From contig OZ020491.1 of NCBI GenBank assembly GCA_963971405.1, forward strand, positions 28,323,019 to 28,387,018: a stretch of DNA of 64,000 nt, in the 5' to 3' direction. The notes beneath the pieces were generated by a model that was not told where the DNA came from, searched no databases, and worked only from the letters and a program-made list of their open reading frames with translations. The DNA is from Psococerastis gibbosa. Its lineage: Eukaryota; Arthropoda; Insecta; Psocodea; Psocidae. Made by a program: the position numbers and the translations under genes. This document shows, in pieces, positions 32,495 to 43,847 of the stretch; the stretch's first letter is position 1; each line of letters opens with the position of its first letter.

Positions 32495-32627
32495 CAAGGG
32501 CGGATCCAGGGGATAATTTAGGGGGGGGGGTCACAAGTTGTATTTAGTTTCATTCATGTTTTTTTACTATGTATATCTTATGAATTTACTAATTTAGGGT
32601 CATGACCCCCCTGCCATTCTGCCATTG
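32495..32627. mobile_element. hAT-like MITE of the caagggcggat family
   Basis: Starts caagggcggatccagg, has a G run followed by tcacaagtt, and ends with gggtcatgacccccctg and gccattg. The flanks catataga and catgtagg (6 of 8) both derive from the HINE-like host. Relatives: 39490-39678 and 57814-58004. Confidence 0.6.
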
Positions 32628-32690
32628 CATGTAGGTTCACAAAAATCATACCTCAGGGCCGATATTTTCGGGCTAACTTGATTAATTAAT

Positions 32691-33309
32691 GTTTTCACCA
32701 CAGTAAGTAGGTACATTGCGAGGCTCATAAAATAACAAAATGTACATACTACAGTACAATTAATAAACTATAGTTTGCTGGGTGGTTCAAATTTAATTGT
32801 ACCCGAAATTTAATTAACACAAGTTTCTTTCTTTCCTATCTGGTATCCAGTTCTTTTAAAAATTGTCCTCGCTTACGCCTCACTTAACACGATAAAAAAT
32901 CCCTGAAAAGGTGCCTGACTGAAAGAAAAGCCCAAGAAAAAAATCTCTTTTTATATCAGGTCAAATTAAGTCAAAATTAATCACAACTAAGGTTCATTTT
33001 CGTCCAAAAAAAGGTAAAATTTTCTTTGGTGTTTCATTGGAAAGGAATCAATTTTATGAATGAGAAGATCTCAAATGGGATTTTTTTCGAGCTTTCTCGT
33101 TTTCAAAAGGAGCGAGTTAATTTAAAAAAAGCCCGGGAAATAACCCTAAAGCATTTTTTAAATATTATCCAACCTTGATTTTTGTTCCCTGCCATTGATT
33201 TTTAAAATGGTCGGAAATTTTTTCCTCTCGTCGTTTTTTCCTAGCATTAAATGATAGCTTTCATCTATTACTTAGTGCGAATTGGGGTGGTCCTGTCCTT
33301 TAAATATAA
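32691..33309. other. No feature recognised
   Basis: AT-rich sequence without shared repeats. Confidence 0.4.
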
Positions 33310-33722
33310 GCATGAAGACAGGTTTCGATGTTTATACTAATCACGAATCAGTTGTTACTTGAATTTGACACGAGATCGTTAGCATCCTGTATTTTTGGTT
33401 TTAGGTTACTTAATGGTTTTATTGACTGCCCCGATTTATTATCGGGGGTACGTTTTAGAGTTAACACGGCAAATTTCCGATTAAAGAATTTATTTTTGTA
33501 TGACAATGACGAGCCTCAACTAGGCAGAATTCTTAGGCTACTAGACACGTTTATAGAAATTGACCCTTTTGGAACCTCTCTGAGTGTATTTAAGACAATG
33601 TTGTTAGCCATAATTGATTAAATATTAGATTGTAAGATTGTATTGTATTGTATTGTAATGTAACCTATATTGGAGCTGTCTGTTGGTTGCAACAGACGCT
33701 ATTATTATTTATTATTATTATA
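33310..33722 (+). pseudogene. LINE (Jockey/CR1-type) C-terminal end with 3' UTR
   Basis: An open frame from about 33328 to 33621 reads LLNGFIDCPDLLSGVRFRVN, then LGRILRLLDTFIEIDPFGTS, LSVFKTMLLAIID and stop. The N-G-x-I-D-C-P-x-L-L...F-R-V...R-x-L-R-L-x-N-x-x...D-x-F-x-x-S-L-x-x-F pattern is the C-terminal end of Jockey/CR1-type ORF2 proteins, downstream of the reverse transcriptase. A ~100-bp 3' UTR follows, ending in a (TTA)n tail near 33700-33720. Strongly 5'-truncated but open for 97 codons, so moderately young. Confidence 0.65.
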
Positions 33723-34424
33723 AACTTGGAGTTTTTAAGGCCAAACCTGGACCCGGTCAAAAACTCTGTAGTTTAGTAGTTAGCTTGTGCAGGCTTTTTC
33801 CCCGCCGAATTGCGTACTTATCTTGTGCAGGCTACACTAGCAGCCCAATTGATAACGGTCTCCAGCCACGGGATCGTTGAATATCCATTTTATAAACAAA
33901 GCCCCGCGTCTCGTACCTGTTCCGTATTTGACTTGTATTATTTCAAATAATTGCAGTTTTACCTATTTCTGGCGCTTTACTGTCAAATTAAGTGTTGAGC
34001 TTTTGACTAAAGTGCATTTCATTACAAAAGTTGGAGGTTTTTCTACCCTGTGGGGCACGTAAAAATGTTCTAAAAGGTATGTTTTTAATTGCTTCATGCA
34101 CAAATTTTAGACCTAATGTAATTGTAATTTTTGGTTTAGTCAATAGTGTAAGCATGTCTACGCGTATACTATACCCTTCTATCGATTTTTACTTTACCGC
34201 TGCGGTTTAAAACATATATTACGAACCCTCTGCAAAGACATTTCCAGGCCTTCACGTGACCCCCTCCGGTTTGGCCTTAATGGACACTACTAAAAAAAAA
34301 TGAGGTACCACTATCACGCGGTCGAGAGCTGTCGGTTACGGTCTTACGAACAAAACCTGATACCTTGTTTGATAAGCAGGGTAACATAATTTAGGCGGTA
34401 AAAGTTACAAGTACGTTTTATGTT
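33723..34424. other. No feature recognised
   Basis: Non-coding linker. Small open frames at 33683-33880 and 33877-34062 lack support. Confidence 0.4.
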
Positions 34425-34530
34425 ATGTTACGAAACGTTTGGAAGTTCACTTTCAATTCGACCACGGCCCATCAGCCCGGATTCTACTGGTTCTGCATTT
34501 GACTCCGGCCGTGAAAGCCTTTGTAGTTAC
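34425..34530 (+). mobile_element. Penelope-like fragment, 3' piece
   Basis: Matches 477-540 (cgaaacgtttggaagttcac, cggcccatcagcccggattc) and adds ggccgtgaaagcctttgta, found inverted at 27423-27442. The hammerhead 5' half (CTGAAGA and first stem strand) is absent. Confidence 0.55.
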
Positions 34531-34959
34531 ATTATTATGTTACTGTTTCGACCATTTTTTGAAGTTGTAATTGTAATTTTTTGAAGGACTTTTTATTGAC
34601 CCAGGCCTACCTGCTGCAACAGCTAGCAGACCAAATACGGCGTAGAGGTACAAAACATAAATTGTGTCTTCGCGTTGGTATAACAATATTGTCGTATGTG
34701 CGTGGTGGTAAGAAAAAAATTATAACTGCGTGGGATTTTTGGTATTAAATATTGTCGTATATTCGTGGTGGTAAGAAAACTAATCTTAACTGCATGTAGA
34801 TATAATTTTATTTTTTACCAGCACGTAGTTACACCTATCATTTTTACCAAAAGCGCGTTGGAATGAACTTTTTTAGATACTATTTCACGTATATTTCTTT
34901 ATTTACCAGATTAAGATTCCTCTCAGTGCCCCGGTTCCAATGATACCAATAACTTCTTG
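34531..34959. other. Short direct duplication, otherwise nothing
   Basis: The phrase attgtcgtatgtgcgtggtg (near 34690) recurs as attgtcgtatattcgtggtg (near 34750), a ~60-bp spaced duplication. No gene. Confidence 0.45.
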
Positions 34960-35402
34960 TTAGTTTGCTTCTGGGGGTAAAAAAATGACTAAACAATAAT
35001 TTTTCTGTGAAACCTTGCTAACGATGATTTCCACCATCAGGTATGATTTAGGTGTTTAATAGGGTTACAAAAACGGGACGGGCAGGTTGCGTTCCCAAAA
35101 AAATATTTGCTTCTGTGCAAAAAATTATTTTTTGAGAAATTATGGAAAATTCACGATTCAATACATTACGTGACACATGATATTGTTACTACTTACTACT
35201 GTTACAATGTATTGGTCTGTTCGCTCCAGAATATGCAATATAGTTTTAAGTGGTTTCTAATATATATTGAGGTGAACCCCCCCCCCTCGAGGGTTCTGAA
35301 ATTTAACCATAGGGAAATTATTTCCCATGAAATTACGCATGTCAATATCTACTAATTTATAAATTGGAATGCATGTTCGAGTAAACTCGGACTGGTTCTT
35401 TT
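34960..35402 (+). mobile_element. HINE/DINE-like element, 3' half
   Basis: Runs from gtttgcttctgggggtaaaa to the 3' hairpin gcatgttcgagtaaactcgg and actggttctt. A C run at 35278-35286 is at the usual position. Confidence 0.7.
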
Positions 35403-35404
35403 CG

Positions 35405-35515
35405 TAGCGCCAGGTTTCAGCATTTCTACTTTAAGCAGCCTTGTCAGCCCAGCGGGGGGAGTGAGTCTGTTTCTTAACTTGAGGTGCCCAAGGGGCAGAC
35501 TCCTTCACCTCGCCT
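35405..35515 (+). repeat. Dispersed repeat R2, copy 2
   Basis: Partner of 7975-8130. It begins immediately behind the HINE-like 3' end. Confidence 0.6.
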
Positions 35516-36015
35516 AATAACAGTATCTAATAACTTAGGTTCGACCAATAGTTAGTAAAACTCTATGAAGAGGAATTATTCAACACATTAACCTGCGACA
35601 AAGCCATTAACCATAGACAGGAGTTCACACTAAGCCTATTTACAACTTACACAAGTTTCATACACTATAAACTTCCATCGCCCCATAAAGTTTGTGGTGG
35701 GGGGCAAGTCGAACTGAATAAGGGGGCGCGATATGCGGGGGGGAGGGGGGAGGAGGTTTCGAACTCGAGGGGGTCGGCAAGTTAGTACTCTCATTCAGCC
35801 ACAAATTTATAACCCTGCCCCCCTAGATTTTATCGCTTTAATGAATTTTCGTTTCGGAGGCTTGAAAGGGGGAGACTAATGCGAAAAAAGAAGAAGAAAG
35901 TAATTAAAAAAGATCATTCCCAAACTTTTTGCTGGAATTTATTAAGCAGTTTTCCATCTGATTAGAGATTATACAAAGTAGTTGTATTATAAGTAAGAAT
36001 TGGCGTAATTGGTAA
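35516..36015. other. No feature recognised
   Basis: Non-coding with G-rich runs at 35735-35755. Confidence 0.4.
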
Positions 36016-36157
36016 GGGGGGTATTCCACATACGTACAACGGCAATGAAAATTATGAAATTGATGGTGGCAGCAGACATTTTTACATACTAAAAATTCTG
36101 CTGCCACCATCAATTTCATAATTTTCATTGACGTTGTACGTATGTGGAATGGGGGCC
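36016..36157. mobile_element. MITE-1, 142 bp
   Basis: Nearly perfect palindrome: atgaaaattatgaaattgat then ggtggcagcag on the left and its exact complement on the right. TAA duplication at 36013-36015 and 36158-36160. The loop gacatttttacatactaaaa is shared with relatives. Confidence 0.8.
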
Positions 36158-36310
36158 TAATGTTTTGGAATAGTGGTAAGTTATTATTATCTGTTGGTAC
36201 TATAAATAAATATATATTTGTGTTAAATTATACAATCAAGTTACCAACATGTAATCGACAAGATAGTAGAAGTATAATGTAAAATCGTTAAAATATCGTC
36301 AAAATCAAGT
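36158..36310. other. Linker
   Basis: AT-rich, nothing recognised. Confidence 0.4.
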
Positions 36311-36557
36311 GTGGAGCTTCGTTACAAACGTGGCCAACTCCATTTTTTTACAAAATGGGGTTTTGATCCGACCTTGAAAAAACTTTTAATGCCCACCTGC
36401 ACGTTGTAAAATAAAGTGACAAAAGCAGCCAGATTGCGCACAGAAGCGCTGAGAAGTGTAGGGTTACCTATAAACTTAATGCAATTTTCAACAGAAAATC
36501 CGCTCTCCTGAAAAATTCTACAACTTGGAGTTTGCCATGTTTGTAAACAGCCTCCTC
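36311..36557. mobile_element. MITE-2, second copy
   Basis: About 85-90 percent alike by eye to 13736-13982, with the same inverted ends (gagcttcgttacaaacgtgg and its partner). Short indels such as ataaa after gttgtaaa distinguish it. Confidence 0.75.
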
Positions 36558-36889
36558 AAATATTGTATTAGAATATCTTAGAAATTTCAAGTTATACAAA
36601 ATACAGTTGGTTACAATATTACAGTATACACGTATACGCAGCATTGCCGTTTTAGATGTGGCTCACACTAAATACCTTGTAGAGCTTGTATTGTGGGCCA
36701 TTTCAATCATAGTGTTAATCAGCAAATATATAGGTCATGTCCACACTTACAGTCAATAGATTTATAACATATAAAAGAGTAAAATAAACAAAAAATCGAT
36801 AAATCGGTATCGCAATAAAGTAAACAAAAATACAGTATTACCCATAACATAAACATACTGTACATTGTCTACATTTAGTATCACATGTC

Positions 36890-37185
36890 CAATATTGTGC
36901 TTCGGAGGGCGTGTAAAGCAGGCGGTCCCGGGCCTTCGTAGTTTAGTGTAAGAGAAGGCTTTATAGCCCCAACTCTGCTAGATTGGCTTAGGCGGGTATT
37001 CCATATACGTCAATCGTCAATGAAAAATTGAAAAATGACGTAACAATGACGTAAATTGACGTGGTAGCAGAATTTTTAGTATGTCTTTAATGTCTGCTAA
37101 AACGTTAATTTTTCAATTTTTCATTGACGATTGACGTATGTGGAATACCCGCCTTAGTAATAGAACAAAGTCTTTATTTATTTAT
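36890..37185 (+). mobile_element. SINE-A, 5'-truncated, split by MITE-1
   Basis: The core cttcggagggcgtgtaaagc followed by aggcggtcccggg and the tail to gattggctta are present up to 36990. The tail resumes as gtaatagaacaaagtc after 37156. The tRNA head is missing. Confidence 0.8.
36991..37153. mobile_element. MITE-1 nested in SINE-A, 163 bp
   Basis: Ends ggcgggtattcc and ggaatacccgcc; TTA duplication at 36988-36990 and 37154-37156. Because the interrupted SINE is known from other copies, the empty site (ggcttagtaatag) is directly visible, which fixes the 3-bp duplication. Confidence 0.9.
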
Positions 37186-38034
37186 AAGGTTTTTCCCCCT
37201 CTGATTGGCTCTTAAAATCAATACAAAAATGGAAACTAGAGAAAAAAAATCCTACGGAGGTTCCATTAGTTAAGTGATTTTATTTCGAGTCCAGTTGAAT
37301 AATCCAGCAATAAAATTTCAGCAGTTTACAGGCTTTGCCCAAATTTTAAGGAGTCAGGCCAGCCTTTGGTAAATTTATTTCCGTTATGGCTGACCAAAAA
37401 AGGTTAGCCAGCGAGTCGTGAAATATTTATAACGTGTAACAGGGAAAATGTTTCGAAACGGCAATATTTTTAAATGAAGATGAAGTTTTCATGTAATATA
37501 GTAGTATAGTAATGCAGTGGTATGAATTTATGTTATATACAATTTAATTTAATATATATAATTTATGAATTTGAAGATAGCCAGTAATATATGTAGGGGG
37601 TGTGCGCGCTTCAAAAATTAAGGGTGCTTGAGCACCTGGGCACGCTACAATTCGGCGCCACAGAAAATCTCCCTCCCAAAACCAACTGCGCCAATTAAAC
37701 AAATTTAGAGCTTCAAACGACCTTTTGGCCTTGGCAGAGTGGTCAGACACCTCCCTACGTATTGGAATCACAAAAATTCGATCTTATCCTATTGCCAACA
37801 ATTTTTGGCTTTGAACAGCCCAATGTTCGATTCAGACCTTCGACCAAATTTTTCTCCTCAGATCAGAGATAACGTTTTTTAGCCGGTTGATTTAGGTGAA
37901 TGAATGTATTGGGACATTTATTAGCCCGGCTTCTTTCAAGTGTTTCTGAGAAAGTCGATAAATTTTCGAGGGACGTCAAATACCAGTTTTCAAGGATGCT
38001 TAGCGAATTGTTTATAATTTTTATTCTTCTTATG
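37186..38034. other. No feature recognised
   Basis: Non-coding. The 75-residue frame at 37544-37771 minus has no domain. Confidence 0.4.
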
Positions 38035-38400
38035 AGGTCACAATCTCAACGATTGGTTGGCAGTAACTCCCTGCATATCGTCCTCCAGCTCTTGGTACGT
38101 TCGAGCTCGTACTCTTTCAGTTGCTCCGTGAATTCCTTCTTCGGCCACCCTCTTCTATTAGTTCCTTCCACTGTGCCTTTAATGATGGTGTGTTGAGCGA
38201 CTTCACTATGGTAAGGAATAGCAATCTTCTTCTAGAGTTGCAATCTATGGATTGGTTTGCAGCGAATATTGTATTCTTCTCCACCATTCTTGTCTGTTTT
38301 GTGCGGTCCTTTTCAGTCCTTTACAGGTGTTGCACCCTAGGTCCTTCATGACATCCTCTGGGTACTCCTTCCACTGTCGTCCTCTTCAGTTGGTGCCCTC
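38035..38400 (-). pseudogene. LINE C-terminal remnants, two diverged pieces
   Basis: On the minus strand one block reads KEYPEDVMKDLGCNTCKGLK, RTAQNRQEWWRRI (38260-38400). A second reads KKEFTEQLKEYE, RTYQELEDDMQGV, TANQSLRL (38040-38160). Both match the D-L-K-E...L-K-x-x-A-x-D-R-x-x-W pattern also seen at 4035-4217. Frames are broken between them. Confidence 0.55.
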
Positions 38401-38534
38401 AATCGTACCCTCAATGGAATACCAATACAATAGCGAAGCAGAATAGCACTTAGTTTAGCTACCTGAAAAGGGTTGAATTCATTACGGAGCCCAGTAACTT
38501 AGTACATTGGCACTAACCTTTACCCCCTTTATCC

Positions 38535-38935
38535 CCCCAAAAAATTAAAAAAAAAACTGTTAAAAAAATTATTTCTCAAAAATGGCTCCAACTATTTCCT
38601 TTAAATTCCTATTGTATGTGTTATTAATGCTAACAAAATCCAAGAAGTCTCTTGCCCCTAGATAGTTTCCTTCTGGAGCCAAAAAAAATTTAAAATACTC
38701 AACTTTTTTTCAAAAAAATAATTTTTCTGTGGAACGTTCCTATCGATGCTTTATAACTTCAGGTATGTTCTAGGTGATAAATAGAACAACAGAACCGAAT
38801 CGGTTGCTTGCCCAAACAAAGTATTGGTTTTGTATAAAAAAATATTTTTTGAAAAAATTAGGGCTAATTCATGCCCCAATACATTGCATACCCTGCCATT
38901 ATTACTGTGTTGTAATATTATATTGATTTGCCCGT
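38535..38935 (+). mobile_element. HINE/DINE-like element, middle part
   Basis: Aligns to the region after the GTCT tract: ttatttctcaaaaatggctc, cttgcccctagatagtttcc, ttatttttgaaaaaat-like stretches and gccattattactgtgttgta. Neither end is present. Confidence 0.6.
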
Positions 38936-39038
38936 TCTAGACTATGCAATCGTCCCATCGATCAATTCAGTGCTTGGGATAGGGAAAGTCCAGGCAACCG
39001 AAATATATCCCTAGGACAATTGGTTATCAAGGAACATC

Positions 39039-39215
39039 GATGGCCAGGTGGTATCGTGCTTACACTTGTGCGAATCTTACACGCCATGCGATCGGTGACG
39101 TGTCGTAACTCAACACGGCTACTAACCTACAGAGGCGACTGAAGAGGTCAATCGGATACATTCATTATATTGTTTGTCTGCGATTAACCTTTTATTTAAA
39201 TTAAAAAAATTAAAA
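39039..39215 (+). mobile_element. SINE-C copy
   Basis: Matches 30735-30906: cttgtgcgaatcttacacgc, atgcgatcggtgacgtgtcg, ctacagaggcgactgaagag and an A-rich tail. The A box has drifted (tggccaggtgg). Confidence 0.7.
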
Positions 39216-39249
39216 AAATAGCCTACTTATTTATATCCGTACCTATTGT

Positions 39250-39302
39250 ATAATAATTCATAAATAAGAAAGCATGTACGGGCTCACTCGTACCGGTTCT
39301 TT
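39250..39302 (+). mobile_element. HINE/DINE-like second subfamily, 3' end
   Basis: Same variant 3' end as 27785-27833 (gcatgtacgggctcactcgt then accggttctt). Confidence 0.6.
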
Positions 39303-39489
39303 TGACTGTATTTAGCTTATAGCGAGAACCTCCAAGCTTAATCTCGGCCACAACTTTTCGCCGCTTCATCGCATGCGATGCGAATGCCCATCTTGCACGC
39401 TTGGATGCACCATAAGAACTGATCAGATTCTGGTGTGGTCCAGGGGCACGCATCTTCCACATAAGCATTGCTGTCATGCTTCACTACCA

Positions 39490-39678
39490 CAAAGGCCGAT
39501 TATAGGGGGGGGGGTCAGAGGTCAGCGGGTCCGGACCCCCCCTAAATAAATTAACTTACACTAGATAACAATGGGTTTACAGTGGGAATTAAAAATTATC
39601 ATCTTTTTTAATGTCATAATCCATTGAACCTGACCGCTGACCCCCCCCCCCCCTCAATTGAGGCAAAATCCGCCCTTG
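39490..39678. mobile_element. hAT-like MITE of the caagggcggat family
   Basis: Ends caaaggccgattata and the complement of caagggcggattttgcc. Inner mirrored ggtcagaggtcagcggg and gacctgaccgctgacc-like segments each carry G or C runs. Flanks cactacca and cactatca form an 8-bp duplication with one change. Confidence 0.7.
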
Positions 39679-40780
39679 CACTATCATAATTCAGTTAAGC
39701 TTTCAAATTTAAAATCCCACGCAGTAAGACAATGCATTATGACAACTAAAAAAATCGCCAAACCTCAAAATTAATAATTAAAAACATGCTCGGTGGCGAC
39801 ATTCATTTAAACCAATAATACATACCATACCTTAATGATCAAAACTTCATAAATTGATCAACTTTCAACAATAAGAAATTACAGCAAAAAACACCGCAGA
39901 CAGGTTTTAATTACAAAGACCGCAAACAATTGAAATTAAAAATCATAAACACGTCTACAATATTAGTCGTTCGTCAAATTGTCAAACGTCAGATAGGCCT
40001 ATTAATTTTTCGTTTTTGCCCCCGTCTCTAACGACCCAGGTCTGTTAATTTTAGTTAACAATAATTAATAAAAACAATGCGGTCATAAATTTTGAAAGAT
40101 ATTGACATTCCATATTGATTTATTAATGGGCATTAAATTACTCTTCATTAATAATTTTTTTGTAGCTATCAGTTTTCTTTCTGAGACATTTAGTTATTAC
40201 CGTTATGTAGCTGGGTTAATGGCATGGTTCTGGAGCATTGATTTGCATTATACTGAATTAAAATTGCTGCATAATTTAATGCGTTATTAGTTGGTGTTTA
40301 TGCCTGTAGAGGGAAATAATGGCGGGCATTTCTGCTTGTAGAATGTTAAACGAGTTTTTACGGTATAGATGAATAGACTTCATAACAGGTTGACATTAGA
40401 TTAACTTATGGCTATAGTTGTCGTATGATTTTAAATTCGTTTATAATATACAAAATGAGAAGATCCTAGAACTCCTTAAGGCGATAGGTCTTAATGAAAC
40501 TTACTCAACATTTTTTTCCAGGATCTAGCCCATTTTCTCGGGGAGGGGGGGGGGTAGTTCTGGGTCAAAATAGGAAAACCCATGTAGCATCGATTAAATC
40601 AGAGCGAAATTAATTAATTTACAATAGATTTACCAAAATTGGGGGGGGGCAGCTACTCCCACTGCCCCCCCCCCCCTGTATCAGTCCACGGTGTTCCCGG
40701 ATCCCCACTTCTTCCACCGCTCTGACAGTGAAGGAAACTAAACACCTGTTTGGTCAGTGGTGCATATATACGGTAGGACC
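39679..40780. other. AT-rich non-coding stretch
   Basis: No gene recognised. G and C runs near 40542-40553, 40641-40649 and 40664-40676. The 62-residue frame at 40102-40290 is hydrophobic AT-rich sequence without support. Confidence 0.4.
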
Positions 40781-40914
40781 TTTTTGCTTTCCAATTTATA
40801 CGTAGTATAAAAGGAAAGCTTTGTGACGGTCGAAATTTTCGATTCCGAGATATCAACGGATTTACACGTTTTAAGGTCCCAGGAACCCAAAAAAGTGGTT
40901 TTTACGAAATGTCG

Positions 40915-40948
<34 letters not shown>

Positions 40949-41642
40949 GCATCGATTTCCGGGCAAACTACTCGGTCGATTTTGATGAAATTCGGCATGT
41001 AGGTTCACAAATATCATACCTCGGAAGCATTTTTTTTATTTGGGGCTAACTCAATTTGGGGGGGTTTCATTCTCAAAAAACTCCAAAAAAACGTCAAAAA
41101 AAAAATATTTCTCAAAAATGGCTCCAACGATTTCTTTTAAATTCACATATATTCTAGTTGTTCTTAATGTTGATAAAATACGGGGGGCCGCTTACCCCTT
41201 GATAGTTTGCTTCTGGGGGTAAAAAAATAAAAATAACTTAATTTTAATGAAAAATGACTAAAAAATAATATTTCTGCGAAACTTTTCTATCGATGATTTC
41301 TACCTTCAGGCATGTTTTAGGTGTTAAGTTGAGTAACGAAACCGGACAGTTGGCTTTCTCAAAAACCTATTTGCTTTTGCGCAAAAAATTTTTTTTTGAA
41401 AAAATGATAGAAACTACACGCTGAAATGCATCGCCTGCCCTGCCATTATTACTGTGTTGTAATGTGTTTTAAATATATTGAGGTTACCTCACCTCCAGTG
41501 ACGTCAGGTGGACACCCCCCCCCCCCCCGAGATATCCGAAATTTAACCGTAGGAAAATTATTTACTATGAAATTATTCATTTTCTCTCCCTAATAATTGA
41601 TAAATTGGAAAGCATGTTCGAGTAAACTCGGACCGGTTCTTT
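40781..41642 (+). mobile_element. HINE/DINE-like element, full copy
   Basis: Starts tttttgctttccaatttata and has a clean GTCT tract at about 40914-40948. Conserved gggcaaactactcggtcgat and ttttgatgaaattcggcatg follow, then a C run at 41513-41528, and it ends in gataaattggaaagcatgtt plus the hairpin and ccggttcttt. It is the copy with the longest perfect GTCT array. Confidence 0.75.
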
Positions 41643-42229
41643 TTGTAAAGAAATCCAAAAAAGGCTATAGATCTACTTGCAGTTTTTTTCCCCTGCTAGA
41701 TAGGACTCTCAATCCGTCCATAAGGGCGCCCTCGTTCACAAATAGGCCTATCAGACAGACAGTCAATTTTTAACAACTAAAAAAACTCCTCAAAACGTTT
41801 GTGTTGAGTTAGTGGGTAATCTTGGGTATTTACCGCGATATCCTTTGTTTTTCCTTTTTTCCATTCTTAAGCCTTCTCCATCCACTTTTTCTTTTATATC
41901 TATCCTTTGAGACGCTTAGTGATTCCCACAAAGGTTTATGTTGATTAAAGGGTTCCATCCGGGCGCGGGGTTTCCATCTCTGGCAAAGGTTCTTCCAGGC
42001 TCTCTTTTACGCAGAGTGTCGCTCCGAGGGCTTATCTCTTTTTTCTTTATCCAGTATGTTTGAATAGTGTCTGGAACCGGGGCGTGTAAAGGGGTAAAGC
42101 AGGATTTGGAATTCCATCATTTAGATTCAATGGATGGATTCGCTTGGTTTAGCGATGCAGGTTTGCGGAATTGGTTGCAAATGCATTTATATGTTCAACT
42201 ATTTGATACAAACAGTGAATGAACCTGTA
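41643..42229. other. No feature recognised
   Basis: Pyrimidine-rich non-coding sequence around 41840-42060 without readable domains. Confidence 0.4.
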
Positions 42230-42360
42230 AATAGCTTCGCCAACTTTGAGCTGCGGACCCTTGGTGCTTACTACTCCACTTTTTCAATTTTAAACCAAGT
42301 TTGCCGCAGTTTGGAACGGGCTCTGTTCTGGTTGATTCAACTTGTTATGGCCGTTGGCGT
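42230..42360 (+). repeat. R1-related repeat fragment
   Basis: Shares ccaagtttgccgcagtttgg and gctctgttctg with the end of the 8178 copy. Confidence 0.4.
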
Positions 42361-42854
42361 CCACAAAATTTGAGTAGTTACCCGTCGCTAAATCAAACCA
42401 CAGTTGTAGCGGAAATCAGTATCGGTTTTTTTAGCGATACATAACGCCTTCTTCCACAGACCCTCCTATCAACAGCGGTATAGCACCGTGGTAAACATAC
42501 TAAATCACAGGAAATCACTCTGCCCGGAATCAACCCAAACAAACCACAGATATTGCGGAAATCAGTGTTTGATATGAGAATAGCAATCAATATCACCCCC
42601 CCCCCCTTGCCCCAAACCCCCCTCAATACCCCCCCCCCCTATAATACAGATGAACATTGATCTCCCCTGTACCTCCCTCAGGTATGCCATTATAATTATG
42701 TCCGAATGGGTAGACAGTAGTGTGAAAACGGCTCGAGGCTCGGTTTGACCTGATTCGTATGCAACATTGTTTGTTTAGGGGTAATAGGCGACATATGGGC
42801 GATTTCACATGATATGATTGCAAAATACGTTATAGGGTCACTGTATTCTAGTAA
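42361..42854. other. Non-coding with C runs
   Basis: C homopolymers at 42596-42606 and 42630-42638. Open frames here lack domains. Confidence 0.4.
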
Positions 42855-42996
42855 GGCGGGGTTTTCACATACGTCAATGGTCAATGGTAAATATGGTTTT
42901 TACGTGGTAGCAGAAATTTTGAGTGTGTCTTTAATGTCTGCTAAAACGTCAATACCACATTTACCATTGACCATTGACGTATGTGGAAACCCCGTC
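42855..42996. mobile_element. MITE-1, 142 bp
   Basis: Ends ggcggggttttcac and gtggaaaccccgtc. Arms run through caatggtcaatggtaaatat; the loop gtctttaatgtctgctaaaa is shared. TAA lies on the left (42852-42854), while the right flank is tttaa, so the duplication has decayed by small changes. Confidence 0.75.
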
Positions 42997-43026
42997 TTTA
43001 ATAATATACAGTACATATTTGATTTC

Positions 43027-43095
43027 CTGTCGTGATGGTCAAAATTTTTGACTTTGGGATTTCAGTGGATTTACACGTTTTTGGGGTGCCAGGAA
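43027..43095 (+). mobile_element. HINE/DINE-like 5' fragment
   Basis: Short piece with gtcgtgatggtcaaaatttt, gggatttcagtggatttaca and cgtttttggggtgccaggaa, homologous to the region just before the GTCT tract in full copies. It is followed by a tRNA-B-box-like ggttcgaagcc near 43121. Confidence 0.5.
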
Positions 43096-43843
43096 CCGCC
43101 CCAGTTCGGCGTAGATCGTGGGTTCGAAGCCCGCCAAGTCCAGTTTTTTCCTTGTTCTCCATTTTCAGTTCGAAAAGTTCTTCCATATCGATTTTGGAAC
43201 CTCGTTCTTCCACTTCATCGTCCAAGAGACTACCAACTGTAAGAATACTTTGCTCAAAACCTAATAACATATGAAAACTCAACGGTACCTGAGCCAATCA
43301 AAATCAAACAATAAACAAGGCGCTAAATACCTGGAAACGTCCATAATAAATTGACCAACACACAAATAAATAACCCATCTTTATTGACAATACCGCCGCC
43401 AGTGATTTTTTTATATTATAAATAAAATAACAAAAAAGGCGCCTGCATTAAAAAATACATTTCAATATTATTAAACGACCGTGACATGTTTCAATAAAAA
43501 TGGCCTCTTTACATCACCGCCAAGATTCCAATTGTCGGGGATTCATTTTTGAGATTGACAGATTTCAGGCATTGAAAAATGGAGGCGACTCACACGTTGC
43601 GACATTCCTAAATACCTGGGAATTGATTTTTTTTTTGTTTTCCATAGTTGGCGAGATTGCGAGGATCGGTACATGGCTGGCTCTTTGTTATGATTTTCCC
43701 GATAAATCTTATACATTTTTAAATTGCGGATTGGTGGAGTTTTTGGAATTTTGACACGGTTTTTAGTTTGATTGTTAGAATTGATGGAGCGATAAAGGTA
43801 TGAGATATGAGACTTTTTTGCTCTTGTCTTTCTGCAGGTCTGC
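43096..43843. other. Flank of the LTR element
   Basis: No exon recognised. Open frames at 43500-43754 and 43719-43967 minus lack domains, and the second runs into the LTR. Confidence 0.45.
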
Positions 43844-43847
43844 TATG
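43844..43847. repeat. Target-site duplication TATG (left)
   Basis: Identical to 51646-51649 directly behind the 3' LTR. A 4-bp duplication is within the 4-6 bp normal for Ty3/Gypsy integrases. Confidence 0.85.

Larger units (their letters stand above)
32184..32690 (+). mobile_element. HINE/DINE-like fragment carrying two hAT-like MITEs
   Basis: The host element is recognisable from tgatcgaaatattcgatttc, the GTCT region, tgaacaactcggtcaatttg and catgtaggttcacaaaaatc. Two insertions interrupt it, at 32291-32394 and 32495-32627. The 3' half is missing. Confidence 0.65.

Noticed and set aside
43500..43754. Host exon upstream of the LTR insertion
   Set aside because: 84 codons without a domain, no splice context that could be supported, and no continuation on either side.
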